A DNA stretch of 64,000 nucleotides from Prevotella pallens ATCC 700821 (lineage in GTDB: Bacteria > Bacteroidota > Bacteroidia > Bacteroidales > Bacteroidaceae), in contig NZ_GL982513.1 in the NCBI RefSeq assembly GCF_000220255.1, positions 1,820,936 through 1,884,935 on the forward strand. Reading direction: 5' to 3'. How positions within the stretch are numbered: the first letter of the stretch is position 1; the number at the start of each line of letters is the position of its first letter. The notes beneath the pieces are model-generated. The model ran no database searches. It was not told where the DNA came from and saw only the letters and a program-made list of their open reading frames with translations. Shown here in pieces: positions 1-8,866 of the stretch. Made by a program: the position numbers and the translations under genes.

Positions 1-171
1 GTGTTCTATATAATAACGAAGCATTGTGTTTTATATGTTTGGCTTATTATACAGTTTATCTATTTATTTAATAGCACAATCCTCACTCCATTCTTATTTT
101 GGAATGAGGACGAGGCTTTTATGTTCTATTTTCTAAATATCTATCAATAGAGATAAGGAGTGCTTTCTCCC

Positions 172-1281
172 CTACTCTTGCTTTTCACAATCTTCTATAG
201 TAACAGTATCTTCTTTATCTTCTTTTGTTACATATCGTTTCCAATAGGCAATAATAAGGGTGGTTAGTGGCAGAGCTACTATCAAACCAATAAAACCTAA
301 CAACGATCCCCATACAGAAAGTGAGAGTAACAGAATAGCCGGGTTCAAATTCATAGCCTTCCCCATAATCTTTGGTGTTACTATTAGGTCGCTAATAATC
401 TGGATAATAGCAAACACTAATGTAGCTGTTCCAAATACTACCCAGAAATTTTGTCCGGTATCTACGGCTTTAATTAACGATAGAAATACCATTGGAATAA
501 ATGCTAATGCATGCATATATGGTATTAGAGTGAGTACACCTATTAATATTCCCATTCCGATGGCTATTGGAAAGTCGATAATGGTAAAGCCAATACAAAA
601 TAAAATGCCCATTGTAAGTCCAACCAAACCCTGTCCACGAATATAATTGTTCAATTCAGACTCTACATCTTGCATTAAGTCGGTCCAGAAGGGGCGTTGT
701 TTCTTTGGAAATATACGTATAAAGTTTTTGGCTAAGCGTTCGTAATCGAGTAAAATAAAGAAGAGATAGAGCAATGTTATAAACGATGCTATTACACTAA
801 AAACAATACTTGCTGTTTGTCCTAAGAATGAAAATAGTTTTGGTATAGAACTTTTTATTGTAGCAGTAAAGTCTGCACTGTTAATATAGTGGCGTATTTG
901 TGGTAAATACTCCTGTATCCATTCACGTACCATTACCATTATGCGGTTTCCGTTGGCAGTATGTAATACATATTTATTAGCAGCATCGCCTAATTTCTCT
1001 ACTTGATCTATCATTGGTGGAACAATCGCAAAAACAACACACGAGATAACAGTTACAACCAACAACATTGTTATAATAACCGCTATTGGACGCACTTTAA
1101 CTCGCAATTTGTATTGCACAAACTTTACAACTGGATTTAACAAGTAAGCAATAAACCACGCTATAAAGAAAGGTAATAGTGCGTGGCTAAGATAATTTAC
1201 TACATAGAACACGGCAAATATTAAAGCCGCAACTAAAAACCAGCGTATAAATTTATCGAATGTAATTTTCTCTTCAAACAT
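172..1281 (-). CDS. AI-2E family transporter (YdiK/PerM-type membrane protein)
   Basis: The 369-residue product is a polytopic membrane protein with about seven to eight hydrophobic segments, including a pair near residues 12-50, one near 65-90, and a C-terminal block of strongly hydrophobic helices from about residue 150 to 345. This organisation and the C-terminal run rich in Gly, Pro, Leu and Ile (GLIVALPLTTLIIAYW) fit the AI-2E/PerM family (PF01594). Members are permeases of varied or unknown substrate; a few export autoinducer-2, others act as Na+/H+ antiporters, so the substrate here cannot be named. It lies just downstream of thymidine kinase on the same strand with a 44-bp gap and may be co-transcribed. 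The ATG start follows an A-rich stretch typical for this phylum. A luxS gene lies 6 kb away, but that does not show that this protein moves AI-2. Confidence 0.85.
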   Translation of the reverse strand: MFEEKITFDKFIRWFLVAALIFAVFYVVNYLSHALLPFFIAWFIAYLLNPVVKFVQYKLRVKVRPIAVIITMLLVVTVISCVVFAIVPPMIDQVEKLGDAANKYVLHTANGNRIMVMVREWIQEYLPQIRHYINSADFTATIKSSIPKLFSFLGQTASIVFSVIASFITLLYLFFILLDYERLAKNFIRIFPKKQRPFWTDLMQDVESELNNYIRGQGLVGLTMGILFCIGFTIIDFPIAIGMGILIGVLTLIPYMHALAFIPMVFLSLIKAVDTGQNFWVVFGTATLVFAIIQIISDLIVTPKIMGKAMNLNPAILLLSLSVWGSLLGFIGLIVALPLTTLIIAYWKRYVTKEDKEDTVTIEDCEKQE

Positions 1282-1325
1282 AATACTTCTTTTATTGAGT
1301 TATTTCTTTATAGCTTTTTAGGCTA

Positions 1326-1925
1326 TTAATTTTTCTTTCGTGCTTCTTCTTTCGAAACTTTTTGATAGCATTCCCTACATAAAGGTTCGTATTCGGTTTG
1401 TTCGCCCAGCATTACTCTATGTTCGTTGGGTACTAATCTATGACTAACGTAAGCAAGAGCACCACATTTTACACAAATAGCATGTACCTTTGTTACTTGG
1501 TCGGCAATAGCACAGAGTGCAGGAATAGGACCAAACGGGATTCCTTTATAGTCCATATCGAGTCCAGCAACAATAACTCTTACGCCATTATTGGCTAGTT
1601 GGTTACAAATATCTACAAGTCCTTCGTCTAAAAATTGGGCTTCATCTATACCTACAACATCTATATCGGACGCCAATAGTAATATGTTTCCCGACGAATT
1701 AATGGGTGTAGAGTGAATAGCATTCTTATCGTGGCTCACAACTTCTTCTTCCGAATAACGTACATCAATAGCAGGTTTAAAAATTTCAACCTTCTGCTTT
1801 GCAAATTTAGCACGTCTAAGTCGGCGAATTAATTCTTCTGTTTTACCCGAGAACATACTTCCACAAATAACTTCTATTCGTCCTTGACGTCGCCTTTCTC
1901 CGTTCACATTGTCTATTATGTCCAT
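1326..1925 (-). CDS. tdk: Thymidine kinase
   Basis: The product phosphorylates thymidine to dTMP with ATP in the cytoplasmic nucleotide salvage pathway. The 199-residue length is normal for type II thymidine kinases. A P-loop [11 protein letters not shown] sits near residues 22-32, the Walker-B-like DEAQF motif near residue 94, and paired cysteines (CVKCG near 151 and CREC near 183) form the structural zinc site of this family. It has a short basic N-terminal extension before the first strand. It is followed on the same strand by the AI-2E family permease and preceded by manA, so the three minus-strand genes may form one transcription unit. Confidence 0.95.
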   Translation of the reverse strand: MDIIDNVNGERRRQGRIEVICGSMFSGKTEELIRRLRRAKFAKQKVEIFKPAIDVRYSEEEVVSHDKNAIHSTPINSSGNILLLASDIDVVGIDEAQFLDEGLVDICNQLANNGVRVIVAGLDMDYKGIPFGPIPALCAIADQVTKVHAICVKCGALAYVSHRLVPNEHRVMLGEQTEYEPLCRECYQKVSKEEARKKN

Positions 1926-1985
1926 AGTTATTGCGTTATAAGTAATTTATCCTATATTCAACCATTCGTGTTCCTGTGGGAAATC

Positions 1986-2945
1986 TTAAACAAAAGTTTC
2001 CAAGAACTTCACGTCTCCAGATACATTTACAGTTTGTATTGTTGCTGGTAATAATACAGTTTCGCCAGCCCTTAGCTCTATATTTTGTTCATTAGTACTA
2101 AGCATACATTTTCCTGATAATGCCATTAGCACCACAAACGAGTCTAATTCGCTATAATCAAGCTGCATAGGTTCGTTCAAATCATAAACCGATGTTGTAA
2201 AATGCTTACATCGCACCAGTTCTATTCCTTTGTTCTTACAAGGTTTATACTTTGCGCGATAATCGTCTTCTACATTATAATCAATGCATTCTGCAGCTTT
2301 TTCTGTGTGCAACTGTCTATAATTTCCATCGTTATCTTTACGTTTAAAGTCGTAAATACGATAAGTAATATCGCTTGTTTCTTGTATTTCAGCCAAGAAT
2401 GTGCCTGCACCTATAGAATGAATACGTCCTGCAGGCAGATAAAACACTTCACCTTCGTGCACTTTATATTCGCACAAAGCATCGGTTATGGTATCGTTTT
2501 CCACCATTGTTTTATATTCCTGCGGAGTTATATTGTGTTTTAATCCACTCAACAAAGTTGCATAAGGTGCGCTTTCCATAATATACCACATTTCTGTTTT
2601 ACCACGTTTCAGTCCATTCCTTATAGCGTGTTCATCGTCAGGGTGTACTTGTATAGATAGTTGTTTCTTAGCATCAATAAACTTTACGAGTAATGGAAAT
2701 TCGTTACCAAAACGCTCATAATTCTCTTTCCCTACGAGATTACCTTTCAACAAAGCTACTAAATCGTTTAGCTTCATACCTTCGTATTGCCCGTTGGCTA
2801 CAATGCTTTCGTTGTTTTTCACGCCAGATATTTCCCAACTCTCACCCACTTGATCCATTTCGATGTTGAGTTGCTTAAAAGGTATTATCTTATCGCCGCC
2901 CCATAGCACCTGTTTCAATATAGGGCGAAACTTTATTATCTCCAT
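1986..2945 (-). CDS. manA: Mannose-6-phosphate isomerase, class I
   Basis: The enzyme interconverts fructose 6-phosphate and mannose 6-phosphate, feeding GDP-mannose for surface glycans or allowing mannose use. The open frame extends to 3041, but I place the start at the internal ATG at 2945 (MEIIKFRPILKQVLWGG), where family homology begins; the upstream 32 codons lie across the promoter. The 319-residue protein has the type I cupin metal-site motifs SIQVHPDDE near residue 98 and an E...YH-type segment with the G-R-I-H-S-I-G-A-G loop near 178-186. Its divergent neighbour is the DEAD-box helicase. A Bacteroidetes -7 box lies about 40 bp upstream of the chosen start. Confidence 0.93.
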   Translation of the reverse strand: MEIIKFRPILKQVLWGGDKIIPFKQLNIEMDQVGESWEISGVKNNESIVANGQYEGMKLNDLVALLKGNLVGKENYERFGNEFPLLVKFIDAKKQLSIQVHPDDEHAIRNGLKRGKTEMWYIMESAPYATLLSGLKHNITPQEYKTMVENDTITDALCEYKVHEGEVFYLPAGRIHSIGAGTFLAEIQETSDITYRIYDFKRKDNDGNYRQLHTEKAAECIDYNVEDDYRAKYKPCKNKGIELVRCKHFTTSVYDLNEPMQLDYSELDSFVVLMALSGKCMLSTNEQNIELRAGETVLLPATIQTVNVSGDVKFLETFV

Positions 2946-2981
2946 TCTTTTATATGTTCTTCTATGTTCATCTGTAAGGTG

Positions 2982-2989
2982 CAAAGATA
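2982..2989 (-). promoter_or_regulatory. Promoter -7 box for manA
   Basis: The minus strand reads TATCTTTG, matching the Bacteroidetes TAnnTTTG element, about 37 nt upstream of the manA ATG. I see no clear TTTG -33 box at the right distance, so it is a one-element match supported by position. Confidence 0.55.
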
Positions 2990-3051
2990 CAACTTTTACA
3001 TAAAAGAAGCATAATAAACAATCGAAAACATTATATATCAAATTATTTCAG

Positions 3052-3059
3052 TACCTTTG
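3052..3059 (+). promoter_or_regulatory. Promoter -7 box for the DEAD-box helicase gene
   Basis: TACCTTTG matches the TAnnTTTG consensus and is followed by GCAGCG, a common initiation context in this window. It implies a transcript with a leader of about 195 nt before the helicase start codon. Confidence 0.6.
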
Positions 3060-3260
3060 CAGCGTTCAAACATAATGTTGTCTATTATGGCTGGCTGACA
3101 ACTAAATTGTGTGAACAAGTAATAATAGACAGAAGTTTGAGGGATTTCGTAGCTAATTTTTTATAGCAAATTAGGATAAGCACACCGTTGTAATGTGCTT
3201 AAATAATATTGATTAATCAATACATATTTCTCATTCAGACTTCTTTAAAGAAAGAACATT
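3060..3260 (+). promoter_or_regulatory. Long structured 5' leader of the helicase gene
   Basis: Between the predicted promoter and the start codon lie about 200 non-coding bases with three inverted repeats. GTCTATTAT near 3079 pairs with ATAATAGAC near 3122. CTAATTT near 3154 pairs with AAATTAG near 3168. AAGCACA near 3178 pairs with TGTGCTT near 3194. Genes for cold-induced DEAD-box helicases often have long folded leaders through which the helicase or temperature controls expression; that this applies here is inference from length and structure only. Confidence 0.45.
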
Positions 3261-5165
3261 TTGAAAACATTTGAAGAATTAGGCGTAAGCGAAGAAATAC
3301 GCCACGCAATAGAAGAACTTGGATTTGAACAACCAATGCCTGTTCAAGAGGCTGTTATTCCATATTTATTAGGCAATGGCAACGATGTTATTGCACTCGC
3401 ACAAACTGGAACTGGTAAAACAGCAGCATACGGCATACCTGTTTTACAAAAAATAGACCCTACAAAGAAAGAAACACAAGCTCTTATTCTAAGTCCAACA
3501 CGTGAACTCTGTTTACAGATAGCCGATGATATTTCCGATTTCTCTAAATATATTGATGGACTTCATGTTGCTGCTGTTTACGGTGGTGCATCTATTGAAA
3601 TGCAAAGCAGACAGCTGCGTAAAGGTGCACAAATTATTGTGGCAACTCCTGGACGACTTATAGATTTGATGAAACGTGGTGTTGCAAAGTTAGATGCTGT
3701 ATGCAATGTTGTGCTCGATGAAGCCGACGAAATGCTGAATATGGGTTTCTCAGAAAGTATTAATGCTATATTCGAGGGAGTACCATCAGACCGCAACACA
3801 CTGTTGTTTTCTGCCACAATGAGTCGAGAAATTGAGAATATTGCCAAAAGCTATCTACACGATTACAAGGAAATTGTTGTGGGCAGCCGCAACGAGGGGG
3901 CTGAAAAGGTGAACCATATTTACTATATGGTTCACGCAAAAGATAAGTATCTGGCTCTGAAGCGTATTGTTGATTATTATCCAAGCATTTTTGCTATTAT
4001 ATTTTGTCGCACGAAGGTGGAAACACAAGAAATTGCCGACAAGCTTATTCGCGATGGATACAACGCTGAGGCTTTACACGGTGATCTTAGTCAGCAACAA
4101 CGCGACTTAACCATGCAGAAGTTCCGTCAGCACAATGTACAATTTCTAGTAGCTACCGATGTGGCTGCTCGCGGACTAGATGTAGACGATTTGACCCACG
4201 TAATAAATTATGGATTACCTGACGACATTGAAAGCTATACACACAGAAGCGGTCGCACTGGACGCGCTGGAAAGAAAGGTACATCTATATCTATTATACA
4301 TTCGCGCGAACGCTCTAAAGTTAAGGCGATAGAGAAAATTATTCAGAAACAGTTTGTAGACGGTACGCTTCCTTCAGCAAAAGATATTTGCAGCAAGCAG
4401 CTTTACAAAACAATGGACGAAATAATTAAAGTTGATGTTAACGAAGAAGAGATTGAACCTTTCTTGAAGGAAATTAATCGACACTTTGAATATATAGACA
4501 AAGAAGATATTATTAAGAAAATCATTAGTATGACTTTTAATCGCTTCTTGGAATACTATGCTAATGCGCCCGAAATAGAAAAACCATCGGGTAAACGTAG
4601 TGAACGAGATGGCGAACGTGGTAGCCGTAACGGTCGTGGCGAACGAAACCGAAAAGGTTTGCGCACACCAGAAGCGGGCTACAAACGTTTATTTATAAAT
4701 CTTGGAAAAGACGATGGATTCTATCCGGGCGAAGTAATGCAGTTTATAAATAAAAACGTACACGGAAGACAGGCTGTGGGGCACATTGACTTATTGAGCA
4801 AATTTTCGTACATAGAAGTGCCTGAAAAAGATGCCAACAAAGTGATGAAGGCACTCAACGGAACTACCTATAAAAAGCGCGAAGTGCGTTGCAACGATGC
4901 TGAAGAAAGTGGGCACGGTCGTAATGGTCGTGGCAATGGAGCACAAAAAGGTAGGCGAAACAACGAAGATACTAATAAGCATCATTCTAATGGCAGTCGT
5001 CAAGGAAATAAAAACAAACCGAAAAGCAAGGCACAAACACAGATAGAGACTAACGAAACTGGCGATTGGCGAAAGTTTTTTCAGCATGATGTTAAACTGA
5101 AAGGTGAAGTTCCCGACTTCTCTGAAGAAGGCTGGGCAAGAAGAAAACCAAAGAAGAACAAATAG
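3261..5165 (+). CDS. deaD: DEAD-box ATP-dependent RNA helicase with DbpA-type RNA-binding domain
   Basis: This 634-residue protein unwinds RNA duplexes, probably in ribosome assembly or mRNA turnover at low temperature. Motifs are complete: Q motif near residues 24-30, Walker A AQTGTGKT at 47-54, DEAD at 153-156, SAT at 184-186 and HRSGRTGR at 328-335. Residues about 474-550 form a DbpA/CsdA-like RNA-binding domain (KRLFINLGKDDGFYPGE), flanked by Arg/Gly-rich linkers and ending in a basic disordered tail. The start codon is TTG: the N-terminus MKTFEELG is the usual start in this family and no ATG is available nearby, so the TTG is well supported. A rho-independent terminator follows directly. 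It stands alone, divergent from manA. Confidence 0.95.
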   Translation: MKTFEELGVSEEIRHAIEELGFEQPMPVQEAVIPYLLGNGNDVIALAQTGTGKTAAYGIPVLQKIDPTKKETQALILSPTRELCLQIADDISDFSKYIDGLHVAAVYGGASIEMQSRQLRKGAQIIVATPGRLIDLMKRGVAKLDAVCNVVLDEADEMLNMGFSESINAIFEGVPSDRNTLLFSATMSREIENIAKSYLHDYKEIVVGSRNEGAEKVNHIYYMVHAKDKYLALKRIVDYYPSIFAIIFCRTKVETQEIADKLIRDGYNAEALHGDLSQQQRDLTMQKFRQHNVQFLVATDVAARGLDVDDLTHVINYGLPDDIESYTHRSGRTGRAGKKGTSISIIHSRERSKVKAIEKIIQKQFVDGTLPSAKDICSKQLYKTMDEIIKVDVNEEEIEPFLKEINRHFEYIDKEDIIKKIISMTFNRFLEYYANAPEIEKPSGKRSERDGERGSRNGRGERNRKGLRTPEAGYKRLFINLGKDDGFYPGEVMQFINKNVHGRQAVGHIDLLSKFSYIEVPEKDANKVMKALNGTTYKKREVRCNDAEESGHGRNGRGNGAQKGRRNNEDTNKHHSNGSRQGNKNKPKSKAQTQIETNETGDWRKFFQHDVKLKGEVPDFSEEGWARRKPKKNK

Positions 5166-5200
5166 CAGAATTAGACTATTCTGCCAACAATAGAACTTTA

Positions 5201-5248
5201 AGAGTCCAATATCGGAACCCTCAATCAGGGTTAGATATGGACTCTTTT
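5201..5248 (+). terminator. Rho-independent terminator after the helicase gene
   Basis: A long hairpin pairs AGAGTCC and an inner AACCCT with AGGGTT and GGACTCT, followed by TTTTT. It begins 35 bp past the helicase stop codon. Confidence 0.88.
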
Positions 5249-5900
5249 TGTTTATGGGCACGAGTATTCGCTTATCATTACATTGCATTCAAAGATATTA
5301 TTTGTAAATAACTGAATTGCCAATTCAAACAGAATGTATTGATTTTGTGATATATAGATAGAAATTTATAAGCAGTGCCAAGTGGCTACTCACCTATCAA
5401 ATAGAGTATATCAAACACTTAGAAAAAACATTCAGATGTTAGCCACTCTTGTTTTAGATATCTATTGCGTTCGCCACAGATATCTGTCGCGTTCGTCTCA
5501 GATATCTGTCAGTTGCGAATTAGACATCATAAAAAACTGTATCCTTTATACGTCTACGCTATAGTACCTAAAAGACATTTACATAGATGAGGATTATGAG
5601 TGTTTTTATTCTGCTATATTTCGACTCAAATATTATTATAAGTATCTAATAAACAATATGTTTTTCGGTATTCTATTATATAAGAATACATTTTTCTACG
5701 ATTGTCTCCCTTTACACAGAGCTTATATCTTCTTGTCTGAATAAAGCAATGTGGCTATGCTACACTATGTTATCGAATAAACACCAATCAGCCATTAAAC
5801 CACAACATCATTATATTTGGTTTATACAATGATGTTACAGTTTAATGTCGCATTTAATTTTTATTTTCTATTGTTGCGTGAAGTAAATAAACAGTAGTGT
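5249..5900. other. 652-bp convergent non-coding region with an AGATATCT element
   Basis: No credible gene lies between the helicase terminator and the BspA-like gene. The short open frame that crosses 5382-5564 runs through the repeat array and has no coding character. The region holds the AGATATCT array described separately and, near 5585-5600, the flanking motif AGATGAGGATTATGAG that recurs beside the other copies of the element. Confidence 0.7.
5456..5529. repeat. AGATATCT array, copy 1 (four units, 22-bp period)
   Basis: The palindrome AGATATCT occurs at 5456, 5478 and 5500, with a degenerate fourth unit (AGACATCA) at 5522, each exactly 22 bp apart. The spacer GTCGCGTTCGTCTC is shared with the copies near 11.7 and 18.0 kb. 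It lies between convergent genes, outside both. Confidence 0.9.
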
Positions 5901-7385
5901 TTATTTCAACACTTTACGCGTCGTTCCGTCGCTCATACGAACGATATTTACTCCATGCTGCAATTCCTTCTGTTTCTTGCCATTGACAGAGTAAATAGTT
6001 CTTACGGTAGCGTTGTTCGATGACATGCCTGCCGAAATTCCCGATGGTGTTTTTCTTGTGAAATATCCCGTATCGGGGTTTGCCATCGACCCATCGGTTT
6101 TGTTCTTGTCGTATGCCACTGCACCTTTGAGTTTCTCGCAGAAGCTGAACATATCCTTTGCAGTGCTGCAATTCCATGCATCATTACAGTAAATGGTGGT
6201 CAGAGACTCGCAATGACTGAACATTTCGCTGAACGATACTGTACCTTTCGTGTTGAAATTTGTCAGGTCGAGCGAAGTCAGTTTCTTGCAGTTCCGAAAC
6301 ATACTCCTCATATGGATTACTTCCTTTGTATTGAAACTCGAAATGTTGAGGGTGGTCAGACTGATGCATCCGTCGAACATATTATCCATAAAACCAACTT
6401 TAGCCGTGTTGAAGTTTGATAAGTCAAGCGATTTCAGACTGCTGCAACCACGAAACATATTTGCCATACTGGTTACGTTAGTTGTGTTAAAGCTTGATAG
6501 GTTGAGCGAAGTCAGGTTTTGACATTCAGTGAACATCTCTCCCATGTTTATTGTATTTGCCGTATTGAAACTCGAAAGGTCAAGTGCGGTTAGGTTTGAG
6601 CAAGCCCCGAACATATAGCCCATACGGGTAACTTTTGCTGTATTGAAGTTTGAAAGATTGAGCGATGTCAGTTTGGTGCAACTCATGAACATCTCTTCCA
6701 TATCGGTTACGTTCTCGGTGTTGAAGTTCGAGACATTAATCGAGGTCATATTGGCGCAGACAGAGAACATACTGCTCATATTTCTTACGTTCTTCGTGTT
6801 AAAACTTGAAAGATTGAGCGAAGACAGTGCTTTGCAGTTGAAGAACATGTACCTCATGTTGGTTACGTTCTTTGTGTTGAAACTCGATAGGTCGAGCGAG
6901 GTCAGAGCAATGCAGTGCATGAACATCATACTCATGTTGGTAACGTTTGCCGTGTTGAAGTTCAATAGGTCGAGCGAGGTTAAGGAAGTGCAAGCAAAGA
7001 ACATTTCCGTCATATCGGTTACTTCAGACGTGTTGAGATTTTCCCAACCCGTGATATTCTTCAAGGCTCTGCAATCGCCAAACCAACAACGTGTGGTTGT
7101 CGGGCGGTAGTTCTTGAACGATGTATCGAACACGACCGTAGTAGTCCATGTATTATTAGCTTCGGGAACTCCTGCCCAAGCCGGGCATCTGCCTTGGTAT
7201 CGGGTTTCCTTGATACCATACACCGTACCTGTTCGGCTCGATTTCTGTGCGTCGTAATAGAACGTGAGCGTTGCGCCGTCGTCGCTTACTACGACATACG
7301 CTTCGTTCTTTTGTGCCTGCGTCGGTAGTGCTGCCATCAGCATTATTGCTATGGCAAACAATGAGAAAAGTAGTTTTGGTTTCAT
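5901..7385 (-). CDS. BspA-like leucine-rich repeat surface protein (DUF285 repeats)
   Basis: The 494-residue protein begins with a clear signal peptide (hydrophobic core about residues 5-20, cleavage after AQA-like TQAQ). After a short N-terminal domain it carries roughly a dozen 23-residue repeats of the form F..C..LTSLDLSSFNT.NVT.M..MF (DUF285, the BspA-type leucine-rich repeat found in oral Bacteroidetes and Mollicutes). Such proteins are surface adhesins that bind host matrix or other bacteria. The C-terminus (about residues 463-494) has a sequence VNGKKQKELQHGVNIVRMSDG followed by a basic RKVLK end, resembling a type IX secretion sorting domain; the protein ending at 38213 shares it. A promoter and a GC-rich leader hairpin lie upstream. 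The 69-bp coding repeat makes the gene prone to copy-number change. Confidence 0.9.
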   Translation of the reverse strand: MKPKLLFSLFAIAIMLMAALPTQAQKNEAYVVVSDDGATLTFYYDAQKSSRTGTVYGIKETRYQGRCPAWAGVPEANNTWTTTVVFDTSFKNYRPTTTRCWFGDCRALKNITGWENLNTSEVTDMTEMFFACTSLTSLDLLNFNTANVTNMSMMFMHCIALTSLDLSSFNTKNVTNMRYMFFNCKALSSLNLSSFNTKNVRNMSSMFSVCANMTSINVSNFNTENVTDMEEMFMSCTKLTSLNLSNFNTAKVTRMGYMFGACSNLTALDLSSFNTANTINMGEMFTECQNLTSLNLSSFNTTNVTSMANMFRGCSSLKSLDLSNFNTAKVGFMDNMFDGCISLTTLNISSFNTKEVIHMRSMFRNCKKLTSLDLTNFNTKGTVSFSEMFSHCESLTTIYCNDAWNCSTAKDMFSFCEKLKGAVAYDKNKTDGSMANPDTGYFTRKTPSGISAGMSSNNATVRTIYSVNGKKQKELQHGVNIVRMSDGTTRKVLK

Positions 7386-7419
7386 AGTCGTATTTTTTTA
7401 TAATTAGTTAGACAAATTA

Positions 7420-7455
7420 CCCCCGTTTGCCTCATACAATGGGACGGAACGGGGG
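7420..7455 (-). promoter_or_regulatory. GC-rich hairpin in the leader of the BspA-like gene
   Basis: CCCCCGTT and AACGGGGG form a strong stem 35 nt upstream of the start codon, inside the predicted leader. No U-tract follows at once, so it is more likely a leader or mRNA-stability structure than a terminator, although it could also stop read-through from luxS. Confidence 0.55.
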
Positions 7456-7508
7456 CAATGTTTATGAACGCTTTTGTCAGTGGTAAACGATACCTTTCCG
7501 TTTAGTTG

Positions 7509-7516
7509 CAAATATA
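7509..7516 (-). promoter_or_regulatory. Promoter -7 box for the BspA-like gene
   Basis: The minus strand reads TATATTTG, a match to TAnnTTTG, about 125 nt upstream of the BspA-like start and just beyond the luxS stop codon. Confidence 0.5.
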
Positions 7517-7568
7517 ATTCTTTTTTTTAAGAATTACAACAATTTGGAAAGTAAAAGTTTTTTTATTA

Positions 7569-8057
7569 TTATTCTTCGCGGAACGGATAGATTAGGTTGT
7601 CTTCGGTAATCTTATTCAATACCTCGTCTACGAATTTGCGACTTTCCCAGCGCGCCATCGGCAGGTCGTGAAGCAGATAGTTGCCGCAATCTTTGGGGGC
7701 TGCGCCTGGTATTTCGCCCTCGAACGAAGCTACAAACTCGAAGGTGCGGTGCATAAGGTCTACTATCTCGGCCGAATTTAGGTTGCCTTTTAGAATCAAA
7801 TAGTTGCCCGTAAGACAGCCCATTGGTCCCCAATACACCACACGGTCTTTCCATTCAGCATCGTTTCTTAAGTAGGTAGCTGCCAAATGTTCTATGGTGT
7901 GAAGTGCACCAATGTGCAGTGCAGGTTCGCGGTTAGGTTCTTTCATTCGAATATCAAAAGTAGTTACAACCTCGTTGCCAACCTTGTCTTGTCGGCTAAC
8001 ATATATACCACGCAACAAACGGTTGTGATCTATGGTGAAAGAAGGTATCTTATCCAT
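7569..8057 (-). CDS. luxS: S-ribosylhomocysteine lyase
   Basis: LuxS cleaves S-ribosylhomocysteine to homocysteine and DPD, the precursor of autoinducer-2. The 162-residue length is standard. The metal site is visible as H53 and H57 in HTIEH and C124 in KDCGNY; C81 in GCLTGN matches the catalytic cysteine and E56 the general base. It lies 14 bp downstream of mtnN on the same strand, so the two consecutive steps of S-adenosylhomocysteine detoxification are encoded as one operon. No lsr-type AI-2 uptake genes are present in the window. Confidence 0.98.
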   Translation of the reverse strand: MDKIPSFTIDHNRLLRGIYVSRQDKVGNEVVTTFDIRMKEPNREPALHIGALHTIEHLAATYLRNDAEWKDRVVYWGPMGCLTGNYLILKGNLNSAEIVDLMHRTFEFVASFEGEIPGAAPKDCGNYLLHDLPMARWESRKFVDEVLNKITEDNLIYPFREE

Positions 8058-8071
8058 AATAAATTCTGTAT

Positions 8072-8770
8072 TTAAAGAGTATTGATAAAATGCTTTGTAA
8101 CCTCGAAACTACCTTCGGCAATCTGGCTCCAGAAGTCATAATACATACTAGCATCGGTATCTTTCAGTGGAATGTCGCTGATAACACGGAACGAAACAAA
8201 AGGCACATTATATATATAGCACACTTGCGCAATAGAGCAACTCTCCATATCTACTGCTGTTGCTTCTGGGAAATCGTTCATTATAGATAGCATCTTATCT
8301 TTGGTAGTAACAAAATAGTCGCCACTAACAGTTAATCCAGCCCTCACTGTAAAACTATTCTCGCCTGTAACACAGTTCAGCGAAAGAGCTTTCTCTACCA
8401 ACTCTGTGGGCGATGTGTAGCGTGCAGGCATTCCCATAATCTGACCTTTAGCCGCTTCGCTACCACACGAAACATCGTGATAAACACATTCTGTAGCCAC
8501 AACCACGTCCATAACATTCAGTGTAGTGTCAGCTCCGCCTGCACAACCACTCGAAACTATAAGGTCGGGCTTATAGTTGTTTATCATTTCTACAGCACCA
8601 ACGGCAGAGTTTACCTTGCCTATGCCACACTTTTGCAACACTATATCTTTGTTGCCAACCACACCAATCACAAATTCTTTGTGGTTACGATATTCGGTTT
8701 CTGTATGTTCGAGAATAGACTTGAGCTGCATAAACTCTTTGTCCATAGCCACTATAATTCCTATTTTCAT
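8072..8770 (-). CDS. mtnN: 5'-methylthioadenosine/S-adenosylhomocysteine nucleosidase
   Basis: This enzyme removes adenine from methylthioadenosine and S-adenosylhomocysteine, giving the LuxS substrate in the latter case. I start it at the ATG at 8770 (MKIGIIVAMDKEF), which matches the normal N-terminus; the open frame runs on to 8839 but those codons lie upstream of the promoter. The 232-residue product has the SSGCAGG phosphate/ribose loop and the catalytic segment VDMESCSIAQVC near residue 170-180, ending with FRVISDIPL containing the conserved Asp. The -7 box ends only 4 nt before the ATG, which suggests a leaderless mRNA. It is first in an operon with luxS. Confidence 0.95.
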   Translation of the reverse strand: MKIGIIVAMDKEFMQLKSILEHTETEYRNHKEFVIGVVGNKDIVLQKCGIGKVNSAVGAVEMINNYKPDLIVSSGCAGGADTTLNVMDVVVATECVYHDVSCGSEAAKGQIMGMPARYTSPTELVEKALSLNCVTGENSFTVRAGLTVSGDYFVTTKDKMLSIMNDFPEATAVDMESCSIAQVCYIYNVPFVSFRVISDIPLKDTDASMYYDFWSQIAEGSFEVTKHFINTL

Positions 8771-8774
8771 ACTG

Positions 8775-8804
8775 CAAAGGTACGAAAAAGTTAATACAGC
8801 CAAT
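8775..8804 (-). promoter_or_regulatory. mtnN-luxS promoter abutting the start codon
   Basis: On the minus strand ATTG at 8804-8801 is followed after about 18 bp by TACCTTTG at 8782-8775. Only CAGT separates the box from the ATG, so transcription should start at or within a few bases of the start codon. Confidence 0.65.
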
Positions 8805-8824
8805 CGTAAGTAATGAGTTTTTTG

Positions 8825-8832
8825 TATCTTTG
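8825..8832 (+). promoter_or_regulatory. Promoter -7 box for the YfhO gene
   Basis: TATCTTTG lies 34 bp upstream of the ATG at 8867 and is divergent from the mtnN promoter, about 45 bp away. Confidence 0.6.
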
Positions 8833-8866
8833 CACGCATTGTAACGAATTTAAATACAAATAAGAT

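Noticed and set aside
2946..3041. Longer N-terminus for manA
   Set aside because: The extra 32 codons overlap the promoter box and show no family similarity.
5382..5564. 60-codon open frame on the plus strand
   Set aside because: It runs through the AGATATCT array and its composition is that of the repeat, not of a protein.
6213..7110. Plus-strand frames opposite the BspA-like gene
   Set aside because: They arise from the periodic 69-bp coding repeat and have no independent support.
172..8057. AI-2 export by the AI-2E permease because luxS is nearby
   Set aside because: The genes are 6 kb apart in separate units, and most AI-2E family members have other or unknown substrates.
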